In this document: positions 1 to 10,850 of the stretch, one piece after another
How positions within the stretch are numbered: position 1 is the stretch's first letter
Layout of the letters: every line of letters starts with the position of its first letter
Origin: Jiangella asiatica
GTDB taxonomy: Bacteria > Actinomycetota > Actinomycetes > Jiangellales > Jiangellaceae
Assembly (NCBI RefSeq): GCF_004349065.1
Contig: NZ_SMKZ01000036.1
Location: 1-64,000, forward strand
Direction: 5' to 3'
Length of the DNA: 64,000 bases
Position numbers and translations under genes: made by a program
Notes under the pieces: model-generated
Told to the model about the DNA's origin: nothing
Seen by the model: only the letters and a program-made list of their open reading frames with translations
Database searches by the model: none

Positions 1-4
1 GGAG

Positions 5-1069
5 ATGGGTATAAGAGACACCACCCGAACGTCCCCACGTGCCCGCGCCCGCCCGACCCGGGGCGGGGCCGCCCTCCTCCTGGCCGGCGTGCTCGCCGCC
101 GCCGTCGTCGGCTGCGGCTCGGACGACGACGGCGGTTCAGACGGCGACGCGGACCCGGCCGCGGCCAGCGGCGACCCCTCGTCCGGCGCGCTGACCGAAC
201 CGGTCACCGTCGACAACTGCGGCGTCGAGGTCAGCGTCGACGCCCCGCCGGAGCGCGTGGTGACCATCAAGTCGACCTCGACGGAGATGATGCTCGCGCT
301 CGGCCTGGGCGACCTGCTGGTCGGAACGGCCTTCGCCGACGGCCCCCTGCCCGACGAGTACGCCGGCCAGCTCGACGCCGTCCCCGTGCTCTCGGACAAC
401 GTGCCCGGTCAGGAGGCGCTGCTCGACGTCGAACCGGACTTCGTCTACGGCGGCTGGGAGAGCAACTTCGCCGCCGACACCGCGGGCGAGCGTTCCTCGC
501 TGGCCGACTTCGGCATCGACACCTACGTGTCGCCGGCGGCCTGCCAGGACCCGGCCTACCAGCCGGACCCGATGACGTTCGACGAGCTGTTCGCCGAGAT
601 CCACGAGGTCGCGTCCTTCTTCGACGCCGAGGACCGGGCCCAGGACCTGGTCGCGGAGCAGCAGGCGCTGCTGGACCAGGTGGCCGAGCCCGGTGCCGGG
701 CTCACCGCGTTCTGGTTCAGCTCCGGGGAGGATGCGCCGTTCGTCGGCGGCGACATCGGTGCACCGGCGATGATCATGCGCGAGCTCGGCCTGGAGAACA
801 TCTTCGCCGACGTCGACGCGACCTGGTCCAACGTCAGCTGGGAGCAGGTCATCGACCGCGACCCCGACGTCATCGTCCTGGTCGACGCGGCCTGGAACAC
901 CGCGGACGACAAGATCGAGCGCCTGGAGAGCAACCCCGCCACCGCGGCACTGCCGGCCGTCGCCGAGCAGCGGTACCTGCGCCTGCCGTTCGCGGCCTCC
1001 GAGGCCGGGGTCCGCAACGCCCAGGCCGTCGTCGACCTGGCCGCCCAGCTGGCCGAGCTGGGGCTGTGA
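5..1069 (+). CDS. Substrate-binding lipoprotein of a BtuF/FepB-type ABC importer, probably the F420-0 cassette
   Basis: Solute-binding component of a cluster-A importer, tethered outside the membrane. A hydrophobic segment ends in VVGC, giving a lipobox with Cys37, followed by an acidic Gly/Ser/Asp linker and a periplasmic-binding fold of about 290 residues. The phrases NCGVEVSV, PPERVVTIKS and LVDAAWNT resemble, from memory, the actinobacterial family annotated as putative F420-0 transporter binding protein; a heme, cobalamin or siderophore ligand cannot be excluded. The stop overlaps the start region of the permease gene, so the three genes form one operon. The ATG lies directly behind GGAG at the window edge, too close for a normal ribosome binding site, so the true start may be upstream, outside the window. 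Confidence 0.85.
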   Translation: MGIRDTTRTSPRARARPTRGGAALLLAGVLAAAVVGCGSDDDGGSDGDADPAAASGDPSSGALTEPVTVDNCGVEVSVDAPPERVVTIKSTSTEMMLALGLGDLLVGTAFADGPLPDEYAGQLDAVPVLSDNVPGQEALLDVEPDFVYGGWESNFAADTAGERSSLADFGIDTYVSPAACQDPAYQPDPMTFDELFAEIHEVASFFDAEDRAQDLVAEQQALLDQVAEPGAGLTAFWFSSGEDAPFVGGDIGAPAMIMRELGLENIFADVDATWSNVSWEQVIDRDPDVIVLVDAAWNTADDKIERLESNPATAALPAVAEQRYLRLPFAASEAGVRNAQAVVDLAAQLAELGL

Positions 1070-1071
1070 CC

Positions 1072-2147
1072 ATGACCGCCGCTCCCGCGACCACGAGCCC
1101 GCCGGCACCGGCGCCCGCACCGGGCGCCGGTCGGCGTTCGAGCGGCGCCCGGACCGCGGCCTGGGTCACCGCGATGACGGCGGTGCTCGTCGCCTCGATC
1201 ACCCTCGCGGTCGTCATCGGGTCCGCCGACATCGCCCCGCTGGACGTTTGGCGCTCCATCGGCGACCACCTCGAGCTGACGTCGTCGTCGCTGTCGCAAC
1301 TGCGCGACGGCATCGTGTGGGAGCTGCGCCTGCCGCGCGTGCTGACGGCAGCCGCCGTCGGTGCGGCGCTGGCGCTGTGCGGCGCGGTCATGCAGACGCT
1401 GACCCGCAACCCGCTGGCCGACCCATACCTGCTGGGACTGTCGTCCGGCGCGTCGGTCGGCGCCGTGGCGGTGCTGGTGCTCGGGGTGGGCTGGCTGGGT
1501 CTGCCGGTCGCGGCGTTCGCCGGCGCCCTGCTCGCGCTCGTGGTCACGTTCGCGCTGGCCAACCGGCGCGGCGAGCTCGCGCCGACGCGCACCGTCCTGG
1601 CCGGGCTGGCGGTGTCGTACCTGTGCTCGGCGGCGACGTCGTTCGTCATCTTCTGGTCCGCCACCGGCGACTCCTACCGCGAGATCCTCAGCTGGCTGCT
1701 CGGCTCGCTGGGCGGCGCATCGTGGACCGACACCGCGATCGTGACGGTGGCGCTCGTGGTGGTCGGCACGGCGCTGGTGTCGCGGAGCCGGACGCTGGAC
1801 GCGTTCGCGTTCGGCGACAGCACCGCGTCCACGCTGGGCATCGACGTCAACGTCACCCGGTGGACGCTGCTGACCCTGGTGGCCCTGCTGACCGGGGCCG
1901 CGGTCGCGGTCAGCGGCGCCATCGGGTTCGTCGGGCTGATGCTGCCGCACGCCGTCCGGTTCGTCGTCGGCGCCGGGCACCGCCGAGTGCTGCCGCTGTC
2001 CGCGCTGGCCGGCGCCAGCTTCATGATCTGGGCCGACACGCTGGCCCGCACCCTGTTCGACCCGCGCGAGCTGCCGGTGGGCGTCGTCACCGCGTTCCTG
2101 GGCGCTCCCGCGTTCGCCGTCCTGCTCCGTCGCCGGAAGGTAGGCCG

Positions 2148-2151
<4 letters not shown>
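1072..2151 (+). CDS. FecCD-family ABC transporter permease
   Basis: Integral membrane permease of the same importer, 359 residues, with the many hydrophobic helices of the FecCD/BtuC family (about ten spans expected). Family landmarks are visible: LRLPRVLTAAAVGAALALCGAV near the N-terminus, NPLADPYLLGLSSGA in the first third, and GFVGLMLPHAVR near residue 285, the segment that contacts the ATPase. An in-frame GTG at 1066 overlaps the stop of the binding-protein gene; the ATG at 1072 is preferred. The 3' end overlaps the ATPase start in ATGA. In the proposed F420-0 cassettes the permease sits exactly between binding protein and ATPase, as here. Confidence 0.9.
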
Positions 2152-2957
<806 letters not shown>

Positions 2958-3004
2958 CCGGCGCCGCCGCCCCCGAGACCGGCCAGCCCTCGCCCCGGCA
3001 GCCG

Positions 3005-3079
3005 CGTCGATCTTGGAGTTTTCGCCGAGTTGCCGCCCCTTTCGTCCGAGAGATTCCGCGGAAACTCCAAGATCAACGG
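3005..3079. repeat. 75-nt nested palindromic repeat, copy A
   Basis: The outer arms read TCGATCTTGGAGTTT and AAACTCCAAGATCAACG, and the core carries GATTCCGCG. The same 75-nt layout recurs at 62183-62257 with most positions identical, so this is a dispersed element and not a simple terminator. It lies between two convergent genes, where it could also end transcription from both sides. Confidence 0.75.
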
Positions 3080-3119
3080 TGTGGCTGACGGGGCGAGGGC
3101 GATGCCGACGGCCCAGGGC

Positions 3120-4115
3120 TCAAACGGCCAGCTTGGGAAGGACCTCGCGGCCGAAGGTGTCGATCCAGGTGCGCTGGTCCGATCCGGCCTGGTGCAGGTA
3201 GACGTGGGTGGCGCCGAGGTCGAGGTAGCTCTGGATCTCGTGCCGGTGGGCGTCGAGGTCGGCGGAGATGAGCACGCGGCCCTCGAAGTCCTCGGGCCGG
3301 ACCATCCGGGCCAGCTGCTCGAAGTCGTGCGGCGAGCGGATGTCGGCCTTGGAGAAGCGCATGCCGCCGTTGGGCCACTCGGCGACCGCCTGCGCCGCGG
3401 CCTGCGCCGGGTCCGGCGCCCACGACAGGTGCACCTGGACGATCTTCGCCAGCACCGCCGGGTCCTTGCCGACCGACCGGGCGCCGTCGTCGAACCGCGC
3501 GAACAGGGTGGCGACCTTCTCCAGTGTGGACGCGACCGTGATCATCCCGTCGCAGGTGGCGCCGGCCCGGCGCGCGGTCACCGGGCCGGAGGTGGCGACG
3601 TAGACCGGCGGCGGTGCGGCCGGCATGGTCCACAGCCGGCTGCGCTCCAGGGTGAAGAAGCGGCCGTCATGGCGGACGTCGCGGCCGGTGAAGAGCTTCT
3701 GGATGATCTCGATCGCCTCGAACATGCGGGCGATCCGCTGCGGCGCCTCGGGCCAGTAGCCGCCGACGACGTGCTCGCTGACGGCCTCACCCGAGCCGAC
3801 GCCGAGCCAGTGCCGGCCTGGGTACAGCTGCTCCAGCGTGGCGGCGGCCTGCGCGACGACCGCCGGGTGCCAGCGGAACGACGGGCAGGTGGCGCCGACG
3901 CCGACGGTGCCGCGGGTCCGCTCGGCCATCGCCGTCATGACGTTCCAGACGAAGCCCGACTGGCCTTGGTGCGGAGTCCAGGGCTGGAAGTGATCGTCGG
4001 CCATGACGCCGTCGAACCCTGCGTTCTCGGCCGCGACCGTCAGCTCGACGACCTCCGAGGGCGCGAAACGCTCCAACATCGCCGAATAACCGACCGGCGC
4101 CTTCCCCGAGGTCAT
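3120..4115 (-). CDS. LLM-class F420-dependent oxidoreductase, F420-G6PDH-like family
   Basis: A 331-residue TIM-barrel enzyme of the luciferase-like superfamily using coenzyme F420 for hydride transfer. It closely follows F420-dependent glucose-6-phosphate dehydrogenase: DDHFQPW contains the equivalents of the active-site His and Trp (His42, Trp46), and GVGSGEA holds the equivalent of the catalytic Glu (Glu110). Conserved FRWHPAVVAQA and VYVATSGP also match the family. The length is usual. A purine-rich GAGAGGGAG precedes the ATG. The substrate is unknown, because many paralogues in actinomycetes do not use glucose 6-phosphate. The adjacent importer cassette of the proposed F420-0 type makes a cofactor link plausible. 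Confidence 0.87.
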   Translation of the reverse strand: MTSGKAPVGYSAMLERFAPSEVVELTVAAENAGFDGVMADDHFQPWTPHQGQSGFVWNVMTAMAERTRGTVGVGATCPSFRWHPAVVAQAAATLEQLYPGRHWLGVGSGEAVSEHVVGGYWPEAPQRIARMFEAIEIIQKLFTGRDVRHDGRFFTLERSRLWTMPAAPPPVYVATSGPVTARRAGATCDGMITVASTLEKVATLFARFDDGARSVGKDPAVLAKIVQVHLSWAPDPAQAAAQAVAEWPNGGMRFSKADIRSPHDFEQLARMVRPEDFEGRVLISADLDAHRHEIQSYLDLGATHVYLHQAGSDQRTWIDTFGREVLPKLAV

Positions 4116-4228
4116 CGGCTCCCTCTCGACCCTGCCCAGCGGACGAACGAACGCGGCTGCTCCGGCAGACTATCTCCTGACATCCTGGGCCGGCTCGCGA
4201 CGGTGCCGGCCCAGGGCAGGCGGCGGCG

Positions 4229-6142
4229 TCAGGCCAGCGGCGCGCGCCTGGTCTCGTCCAACGGAAGGTGCAGGAGGGCGGCTCCGTCAGGTGCCGCGTT
4301 GCCGTCGGCGAGCGCCGCCACCTCGGCCGCCGACGCCGCGCGGTCGAGCAGCCAGGCCTCGTCGACGGCGCCGGTGAGCTGGTTGGCGCCGTCCGGGCGC
4401 ACCCCGAGGTGCAGCCCGGCGGTGGCGTCGGCGGTGACGGTGCCCGTGATCGGCGCCGTCGTTGCGACCGGCGCCCCGTCGACGTAGAGGATGATCGCCT
4501 CCACGGACCGCACCAGCGCGACGTGGTGCCAGGCGCCGTCGGCGTAGCCGCCGGTCGCCGACAGCGACGCCGACGACGTGTCGGTGTCGACCAGCGCCCG
4601 GATGCGGTTCGCGCCGGGCTCGAGCCGCACCCACCACTGGTTGCGGTTGCTGCCGACGCCGTACGCCCAGAGCAGCGCCTGGTCGGTCTGACCGTCGCTG
4701 CGGAACCACGCCGCGGCGGTGAACGGGCCGGCGCCGACGTCGAGCCGCGCGCTCATCGGCACCGCGACGTGCTCGCCGGCGGCGAACTCCAGCGCACCGG
4801 CGAAGACGCCGTCCACCTGGTCCGGCGAGCCCGCGACCTCGCCGTCCTGGCCGTTGCCCGAGGCGTCCGGGGTGATCACGGCCGGCTGGCCGGGCGTGGG
4901 CCGGTCGAGCAGCACGGTCGGCACGCTGGCGTAGGTGATGCGCTCGTAGATGCCGGAGTCGCCGTTCTCGTAGAGCACACCGAGCGTCCGGCGGCCGACG
5001 TCGACCAGGTCGGAGTACGCGGCCGGTCCGTCGTGCAGCGTCAGGCCCTCCCGCCAGGTGTCGCCCTCGTCGAAGCTGTAGCGCAGGGTGAGCTCGGCGC
5101 GCGCGGACGGGTCGGCCGGGCCGGAGTAGACCAGCCGGTCCTCCTCGCCCGGCAGGCGGATCACCGACCCCTGCACGACCGGCGTCACCAGGCCCTCCAC
5201 CAGCTGGTACGGCGCGTCGAAGGAGGCGCCGCCGTCGCTGCTGGTGGTGGAGCCGCGGGTGCCGAGGCTGCCGCCGTTCTGGTCGCGGGCGTTGAAGTAC
5301 AGCGTACCGTCGGCCAGCTCTGTGACGGTGTTCTCGTTCGGGTTGAGCACACCGTTCAGCGGCGTGTCGATGCCGCCGATCTGCCAGGTCAGGCCGCCGT
5401 CGTCGCTGTACAGCGAGTGGGCACCGTAGTACTTGGCCTCCTGTCCGGTGTCGGCGGAGCCCGGCGCCGGGCTGGTGGAGTGGTTCGCGGGTGCGACCAG
5501 CCGGCCGGCGTGCTCGCCGTGCTCCAGCGCGATGGCGTGCAGCGGACCGGTGGCATACCAGCGCCACTCCGGCAGCTTCGTGTCGGCGGTGATGTCGACC
5601 GGCGCCGACCAGGTGGCACCGTCGTCGGTGCTGCGCTGGACCGCGACGCGGCGGCTCTGCTCGGGCGTGACCTCGCCACGCATGATCTCCGCCTCCGAGG
5701 CGTCGCCGGCGTTGTGCGTGCTGAGCAGGACGATGTCGCCGGTCGCTGGGTCGACGACGGGAGTGGGGTTGCCGAACACGTTGGGGCCGTTGTCGCCGAC
5801 CACCTGGAGCGGCCCCCAGCTGTAGCCGCCGTCGAACGACCGGCGCAGCACCAGGTCGATGTCGCCGGTGTCGCCGCCACCGCCCACCCGGCCCTCGGCG
5901 AACGCGAGCAACGTCCCCTCGTCGGTACGGACGATCGCGGGGATGCGGAACGTGTCGTAGCCCGCGGTCCCGGACTCGAAGACGACGGTCTGCCGGATGC
6001 CGCGGGTGTCGGCGCTGGACGCTGACGCCGTCGACGGTAGCGTCGCCGCGCTGGCCGCGGAGAGGACGGCGGCAGGTAGAGCGGCGGCGAGAAGAGCAGC
6101 GGTAGCCGCGACGACGCCGCGCGGACGAGCCGATGTCACCAC
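4229..6142 (-). CDS. Secreted exo-alpha-sialidase with C-terminal LamG-like domain
   Basis: Releases terminal sialic acid from glycoconjugates outside the cell. With the GTG at 6142 (AAGGAGG at 6149-6155, six bases away) the protein has 637 residues: a signal peptide of about 32, a six-bladed sialidase propeller to about residue 400, then a concanavalin/LamG-like sugar-binding domain to the end. The FRIP motif is at 65-68 with catalytic Arg66. Five Asp-box repeats (S-x-D-x-G-x-T/S-W/F) are visible, for example RSFDGGYSW and RSTDDGATW. Upstream in-frame starts would put extra residues before the signal peptide and lack a ribosome site. It is divergent from the mutarotase gene at 6295. Confidence 0.92.
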   Translation of the reverse strand: MVTSARPRGVVAATAALLAAALPAAVLSAASAATLPSTASASSADTRGIRQTVVFESGTAGYDTFRIPAIVRTDEGTLLAFAEGRVGGGGDTGDIDLVLRRSFDGGYSWGPLQVVGDNGPNVFGNPTPVVDPATGDIVLLSTHNAGDASEAEIMRGEVTPEQSRRVAVQRSTDDGATWSAPVDITADTKLPEWRWYATGPLHAIALEHGEHAGRLVAPANHSTSPAPGSADTGQEAKYYGAHSLYSDDGGLTWQIGGIDTPLNGVLNPNENTVTELADGTLYFNARDQNGGSLGTRGSTTSSDGGASFDAPYQLVEGLVTPVVQGSVIRLPGEEDRLVYSGPADPSARAELTLRYSFDEGDTWREGLTLHDGPAAYSDLVDVGRRTLGVLYENGDSGIYERITYASVPTVLLDRPTPGQPAVITPDASGNGQDGEVAGSPDQVDGVFAGALEFAAGEHVAVPMSARLDVGAGPFTAAAWFRSDGQTDQALLWAYGVGSNRNQWWVRLEPGANRIRALVDTDTSSASLSATGGYADGAWHHVALVRSVEAIILYVDGAPVATTAPITGTVTADATAGLHLGVRPDGANQLTGAVDEAWLLDRAASAAEVAALADGNAAPDGAALLHLPLDETRRAPLA

Positions 6143-6181
6143 GAGAAACCTCCTTGGTCGGAGTTGTCCCCGTGGTAATAA

Positions 6182-6260
6182 ATCCCACATCACATATGGG
6201 ATATGTGTCAAGAATGTGTCAAGGTCTTGACGACGGGTGATTGGACTTGTTCTATATCCG
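6182..6260. promoter_or_regulatory. Shared divergent control region of the sialidase and mutarotase genes
   Basis: This AT-richer gap contains an inverted repeat ATCCCA/TGGGAT (6182-6202) overlapping a 15-bp dyad ACATAT-GGG-ATATGT (6192-6206), a candidate operator. Reading leftward, two TTGACA hexamers lie in CTTGACACAT repeats, with the dyad covering the likely -10 of the sialidase. Reading rightward, TTGACG at 6227-6232 is followed 17 bases later by TTCTAT. A GntR- or LacI-type sialic-acid repressor would fit, but no regulator gene is adjacent. Confidence 0.45.
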
Positions 6261-6294
6261 ACATCCCACTCATGTGGCGCACGGGGAGGCGGAC

Positions 6295-7539
6295 ATGACC
6301 CAGCTGAGCCGACGACGCACCCTGGCCCTCGGTGCCGCGGCCACCGGCGCTGCGTGGGCCGCCGGCACCGTCCCGGCCGGAGCCACGGGCACGACCGGAG
6401 CCGCCGGCGAGCGCGGCGCGTCGTGGACCCAGCTCGCCGACGTCCCCCCGAACACCACGGACTGGCACGAGGCCGTCCCCGTCGGCGAGCCCTACTGGGG
6501 CCAGCCCGGCCTGGCCGGCCCTATCGCCGGCACGCACGGCGACCATCTCATCGTCGCCGGTGGCGCAAACTTCCCGGAACCGGCCCGCACCGCCACCAGG
6601 ACGAACACGCTCGGCAAGGTGTACTGGACCGACGCCTTCGTGCTGCGCCGCGACGGCGACGACCACCGCTGGCTCGACACCGACCTGCGGCTCCCGGACG
6701 CCGTCGGCTACGCGGCCACCGTCAGCACCGACGACGGCATGCTGGTGATCGGCGGCGAGGGGTTCCGCGGCGGACCCGCCGGCACCGCGCAGCGGCCGGC
6801 GGAGAAGTTCGCCGACGTCTACTACCTGCGCTGGAACGCCGGCCGCGGCACCCTGGAGCGCGAGGATCTGCCGGATCTCCCTCGGCCGATGTCGTACGCC
6901 GTGGCCGGCATCGTCGACGACGTCGTGTATGTCGCGGAGGGCGCGGACTTCGTCGCCCTCGACCTCGACCGTCCCGACCGCGGCTGGACCGCGCTGCCCA
7001 CCTGGCCGGGCGACCCGCGCACCGTCGCCGTCGGCGCCGCACAGGACGGCCGGTTCTACGTCATGAGCGGGCGAGCACAGCACGCGGACAAGAGCTGGAC
7101 CTTCTACCGCGACGCCTACGCCTACGAGCCGCGCCGGCACGGCTGGCGGCGGGTGGCCGACCTGCCGTGGTGCGTGACGGCAGGTCTCGCCCACGCCGTG
7201 GGCCGCACCGGCATCGTCGTCGCCGGCGGCGACAAGGACATCGACCGCTGGAACCTCATCGAGCACCACGTCGCGCTGCGCAACGCCGCGGCGCCCGGCT
7301 CGGAGGAGTGGAACCGGCACAACGACGTCGTCACCTGGATCTACGACCACCACACCGGCTTCAACGTGGAGGTGCTCCGCTACGACACGCGCCGCGACCG
7401 CTGGCAGCCCGACGGGTTCTTCCCCGGCCCGCCGCCGGCCACCACGCCCGCCGTCGACTGGGACGGTGACCTCGTCGTCGCCAGTGGCGAGATCGGCCCC
7501 GGCATCCGGACCCCGCGCGTCTGGAAGGCGCGCTTCTAG
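6295..7539 (+). CDS. Tat-exported Kelch-type cyclically permuted mutarotase (N-acetylneuraminate epimerase family)
   Basis: A 414-residue beta-propeller protein with Kelch-like blades (VAGGANFP, VIGGEGF, VMSGRAQ, VAGGDKD). This matches the permuted-mutarotase branch of the NanM/YjhT family, which interconverts anomers of N-acetylneuraminic acid. The N-terminus has a twin-arginine signal (SRRRTLALG followed by an Ala-rich segment), so the enzyme is exported folded. The ATG at 6295 follows GGGGAGG with five bases between; the upstream in-frame TTG at 6241 would put residues before the Tat motif. Paired with the divergent sialidase it would equilibrate freshly released sialic acid outside the cell. 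Transport and catabolic genes are not in the window. Its last four bases overlap the stop of the convergent lipoprotein gene through CTAG. Confidence 0.85.
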   Translation: MTQLSRRRTLALGAAATGAAWAAGTVPAGATGTTGAAGERGASWTQLADVPPNTTDWHEAVPVGEPYWGQPGLAGPIAGTHGDHLIVAGGANFPEPARTATRTNTLGKVYWTDAFVLRRDGDDHRWLDTDLRLPDAVGYAATVSTDDGMLVIGGEGFRGGPAGTAQRPAEKFADVYYLRWNAGRGTLEREDLPDLPRPMSYAVAGIVDDVVYVAEGADFVALDLDRPDRGWTALPTWPGDPRTVAVGAAQDGRFYVMSGRAQHADKSWTFYRDAYAYEPRRHGWRRVADLPWCVTAGLAHAVGRTGIVVAGGDKDIDRWNLIEHHVALRNAAAPGSEEWNRHNDVVTWIYDHHTGFNVEVLRYDTRRDRWQPDGFFPGPPPATTPAVDWDGDLVVASGEIGPGIRTPRVWKARF

Positions 7540-8255
7540 GCGCTGAGCAGGCCGACGGCGGAGGCGGCGGGCCAGTGCCCGACCATGTCGTGCCCGCCGA
7601 CGACGAACGGCAGCCCAGAGTCGCTGCCGGACGGCTCGTAGTTGATCGGAGCGCCGTCGCCCTCGGCCGGGAGGTCGCCGCGGTCGACGGGCGCGCCGCC
7701 GGGGTCGCCGCGTTCCGGCGGGAACAGCTCGTCCAGCTCGTCGGCGGTGGGTGGATGCGCGCCGGCGACGGCGTCGGCGAGCGCCTCGCGGTCCACGGTG
7801 CCGACGCCCGCGCCGAGGGCGACCGCGACCCCGTCGTGCACGGCGACGTACTCGTGCTGGTCGCCGCTGACGCGGTACCAGCCGTCGCCCTCGGCGGTGC
7901 ACTCCACGGCGGCCGCGGGATCGGCGGCCGTGGCCAGCGGCCGGGCCGGGCAGTCGGCGTCGGTCATGCCGCGCGGGTCGACGGTGAGCATCGCGACAGC
8001 GCCGTCCGTCGAGACGTAGGCGGCGTTGTAGCCGGAGTCGCCGTGCACACCGATCGACTGCCACGCCGGCGCGAACCCGTCCAGCGAGACCGCGTACATC
8101 ATCTCCGGCGCGACGCCGATCTCGGCCGCCCGGTCGGCGAGCTGGTCGGCCGGCGCGGGCCCGGCCGCCGACTCCGTCCCGCATGCCGCGAGCGCCAGCA
8201 CCGACAGCCCGGACAGCAGCAGGGTCCAGCGGCGGGCGTACGTCACGTCAGCCAT
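7536..8255 (-). CDS. Hypothetical lipoprotein
   Basis: A 239-residue exported protein of unknown function. With the ATG at 8255 the signal sequence ends in ALAAC, giving a lipidated Cys25. The mature part is acidic and contains one or two further cysteine positions (DADCPAR and VECTAEG), possibly a disulfide. No catalytic motif is recognised. An in-frame start at 8306 would place 17 residues before the signal peptide and is not preferred. It converges on the mutarotase gene with a shared CTAG stop. A role in sialic acid use cannot be argued from the sequence. Confidence 0.7.
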   Translation of the reverse strand: MADVTYARRWTLLLSGLSVLALAACGTESAAGPAPADQLADRAAEIGVAPEMMYAVSLDGFAPAWQSIGVHGDSGYNAAYVSTDGAVAMLTVDPRGMTDADCPARPLATAADPAAAVECTAEGDGWYRVSGDQHEYVAVHDGVAVALGAGVGTVDREALADAVAGAHPPTADELDELFPPERGDPGGAPVDRGDLPAEGDGAPINYEPSGSDSGLPFVVGGHDMVGHWPAASAVGLLSA

Positions 8256-8338
8256 GGTCTCAGGGCACCGCGACAGGCGAACGGCCCGGGCACACCATCG
8301 GGGCACCCGGGCCGTCGCCGGAACGGTTGAACCGGACC

Positions 8339-10033
<1,695 letters not shown>

Positions 10034-10068
10034 TCAGGGCGTCGTCACTCACATGGATGACCGGCGCG

Positions 10069-10368
10069 TCACTTCTGCACGATGGCGAGAACGTCACGGC
10101 CGGAGAGGATCAGCAGCTCGTCGCCGCCGTACTTCACCTCGGTGCCGCCGTACTTGGAGTAGAGCACCACGTCACCGACCTTGACGTCGAGCGGGATACG
10201 CTTCTCGCCGTCCTCGTCCCAACGGCCCTCGCCGACGGCGACGACCTCGCCCTCCTGGGGCTTCTCCTTGGCGGTGTCAGGGATGACGAGCCCGGACGCC
10301 GTGGTCTGCTCCGCCTCCAGCGGCTTGACCACGATGCGGTCCTCGAGTGGCTTGATGGAGACCGACAC
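10069..10368 (-). CDS. groES: 10-kDa co-chaperonin GroES
   Basis: Lid of the GroEL chamber, 99 residues. It begins [17 protein letters not shown], carries the mobile-loop sequence [19 protein letters not shown], and ends in [12 protein letters not shown], all typical. The GTG start is preceded by GGGGAGG eight bases away. First gene of the groESL operon; the upstream region contains two CIRCE operators and a sigma-70-like promoter. Confidence 0.97.
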   Translation of the reverse strand: MSVSIKPLEDRIVVKPLEAEQTTASGLVIPDTAKEKPQEGEVVAVGEGRWDEDGEKRIPLDVKVGDVVLYSKYGGTEVKYGGDELLILSGRDVLAIVQK

Positions 10369-10460
10369 TTGTCTGACCTCCCCTTTCGCGGGATGTCACG
10401 AATGATTGCTTGTGGACCGGCCGCATGCCGCCGTCGTCGCGGGTGCCGGCGGAAGGACCG

Positions 10461-10487
10461 TTGGCACTCTCGAGGTGAAAGTGCCAA
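10461..10487. promoter_or_regulatory. CIRCE operator, proximal copy
   Basis: TTGGCACTC, nine bases, then AAGTGCCAA: a near-perfect 9-9-9 inverted repeat of the HrcA-binding CIRCE type. It lies about 95 bases upstream of groES and downstream of the predicted start of transcription, so HrcA bound here would block elongation or open-complex formation. Confidence 0.85.
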
Positions 10488-10492
10488 CACTC

Positions 10493-10521
10493 AACGTAGT
10501 CCGTGCTTAGCACTCGGTCAA
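10493..10521 (-). promoter_or_regulatory. groESL promoter
   Basis: On the minus strand, TTGACC (10516-10521) and TACGTT (10493-10498) are separated by exactly 17 bases. The -35 lies in the spacer of the distal CIRCE and the -10 lies just upstream of the proximal CIRCE, an arrangement that suits HrcA repression. Confidence 0.65.
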
Positions 10522-10533
10522 GGTGAGTGCCAG
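10507..10533. promoter_or_regulatory. CIRCE operator, distal copy
   Basis: TTAGCACTC, nine bases, then GAGTGCCAG. The left arm is canonical and the right arm departs in its last three bases. The nine-base spacer holds most of the -35 hexamer of the groES promoter. The right arm lies inside the 21-bp direct repeat that flanks the integrated element, so that half-site is duplicated at 11991-11999. Confidence 0.82.
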
Positions 10534-10537
10534 ACGA
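10517..10537. repeat. attL-like direct repeat
   Basis: This 21-bp sequence beginning GTCAAGGTGAGTGCC is repeated exactly at 11983-12003; flanking bases differ on both sides. It contains most of the -35 hexamer and the right arm of the distal CIRCE of groESL, so integration here left the promoter intact. Confidence 0.75.
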
Positions 10538-10584
10538 ACCATGTCGATCTTTCGACCTGGCCGCATCAAGCCTGGTCACCGCCG

Positions 10585-10850
10585 TCATGACGACCGGCGA
10601 CGACGACGCTTGGAGCCACGAACGGCTCGCGTGGTCCCCATCAGGTCCCCCAACACCCGATTCATGTGTTCAAGACCGCTCCGATTCTCACTCGACGGCA
10701 GGAAGTGCGTACGTGTCGAGCGTCAGCGTCGCGCTGCTGTGGCCGAGCCAGGCTTGTACAGTCTTGGGCGGGACGCCGCTGGACAACCACATTGTCGCGG
10801 CCGTGTGCCGCAGGTCGTGCACCCGCGCGTTCGAGGAGCGCCATTCACTG
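10585..10850 (-). pseudogene. C-terminal remnant of a tyrosine recombinase (phage-type integrase), frameshifted
   Basis: Conceptual reading on the minus strand gives SEWRSSNARVHDLRHTAATM, then SGVPPKTVQAWLGHSSATLT and LDTYA. This is the catalytic end of a phage integrase, with the HxxR box, the LGH histidine and the nucleophilic tyrosine (codon 10709-10711). One base is missing directly after the tyrosine; in the next frame the reading continues HFLPSSENRSGLEHMNRVLG to a stop at 10585, as expected for such integrases. The N-terminal DNA-binding part and most of the catalytic domain are absent, and an in-frame stop lies just upstream within the end of the GNAT gene. The protein cannot be functional. 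It marks the segment as the scar of an integrated element. Confidence 0.85.

Noticed and set aside
3030-4487. Long plus-strand open frame across the LLM oxidoreductase gene
   Set aside because: It is the high-GC antisense shadow of the LLM gene, with low-complexity Arg/Gly/Val composition and no family match.
10517-10537. tRNA gene as attachment site of the element
   Set aside because: No cloverleaf or T-loop sequence surrounds either 21-bp copy; the repeat lies in a promoter instead.
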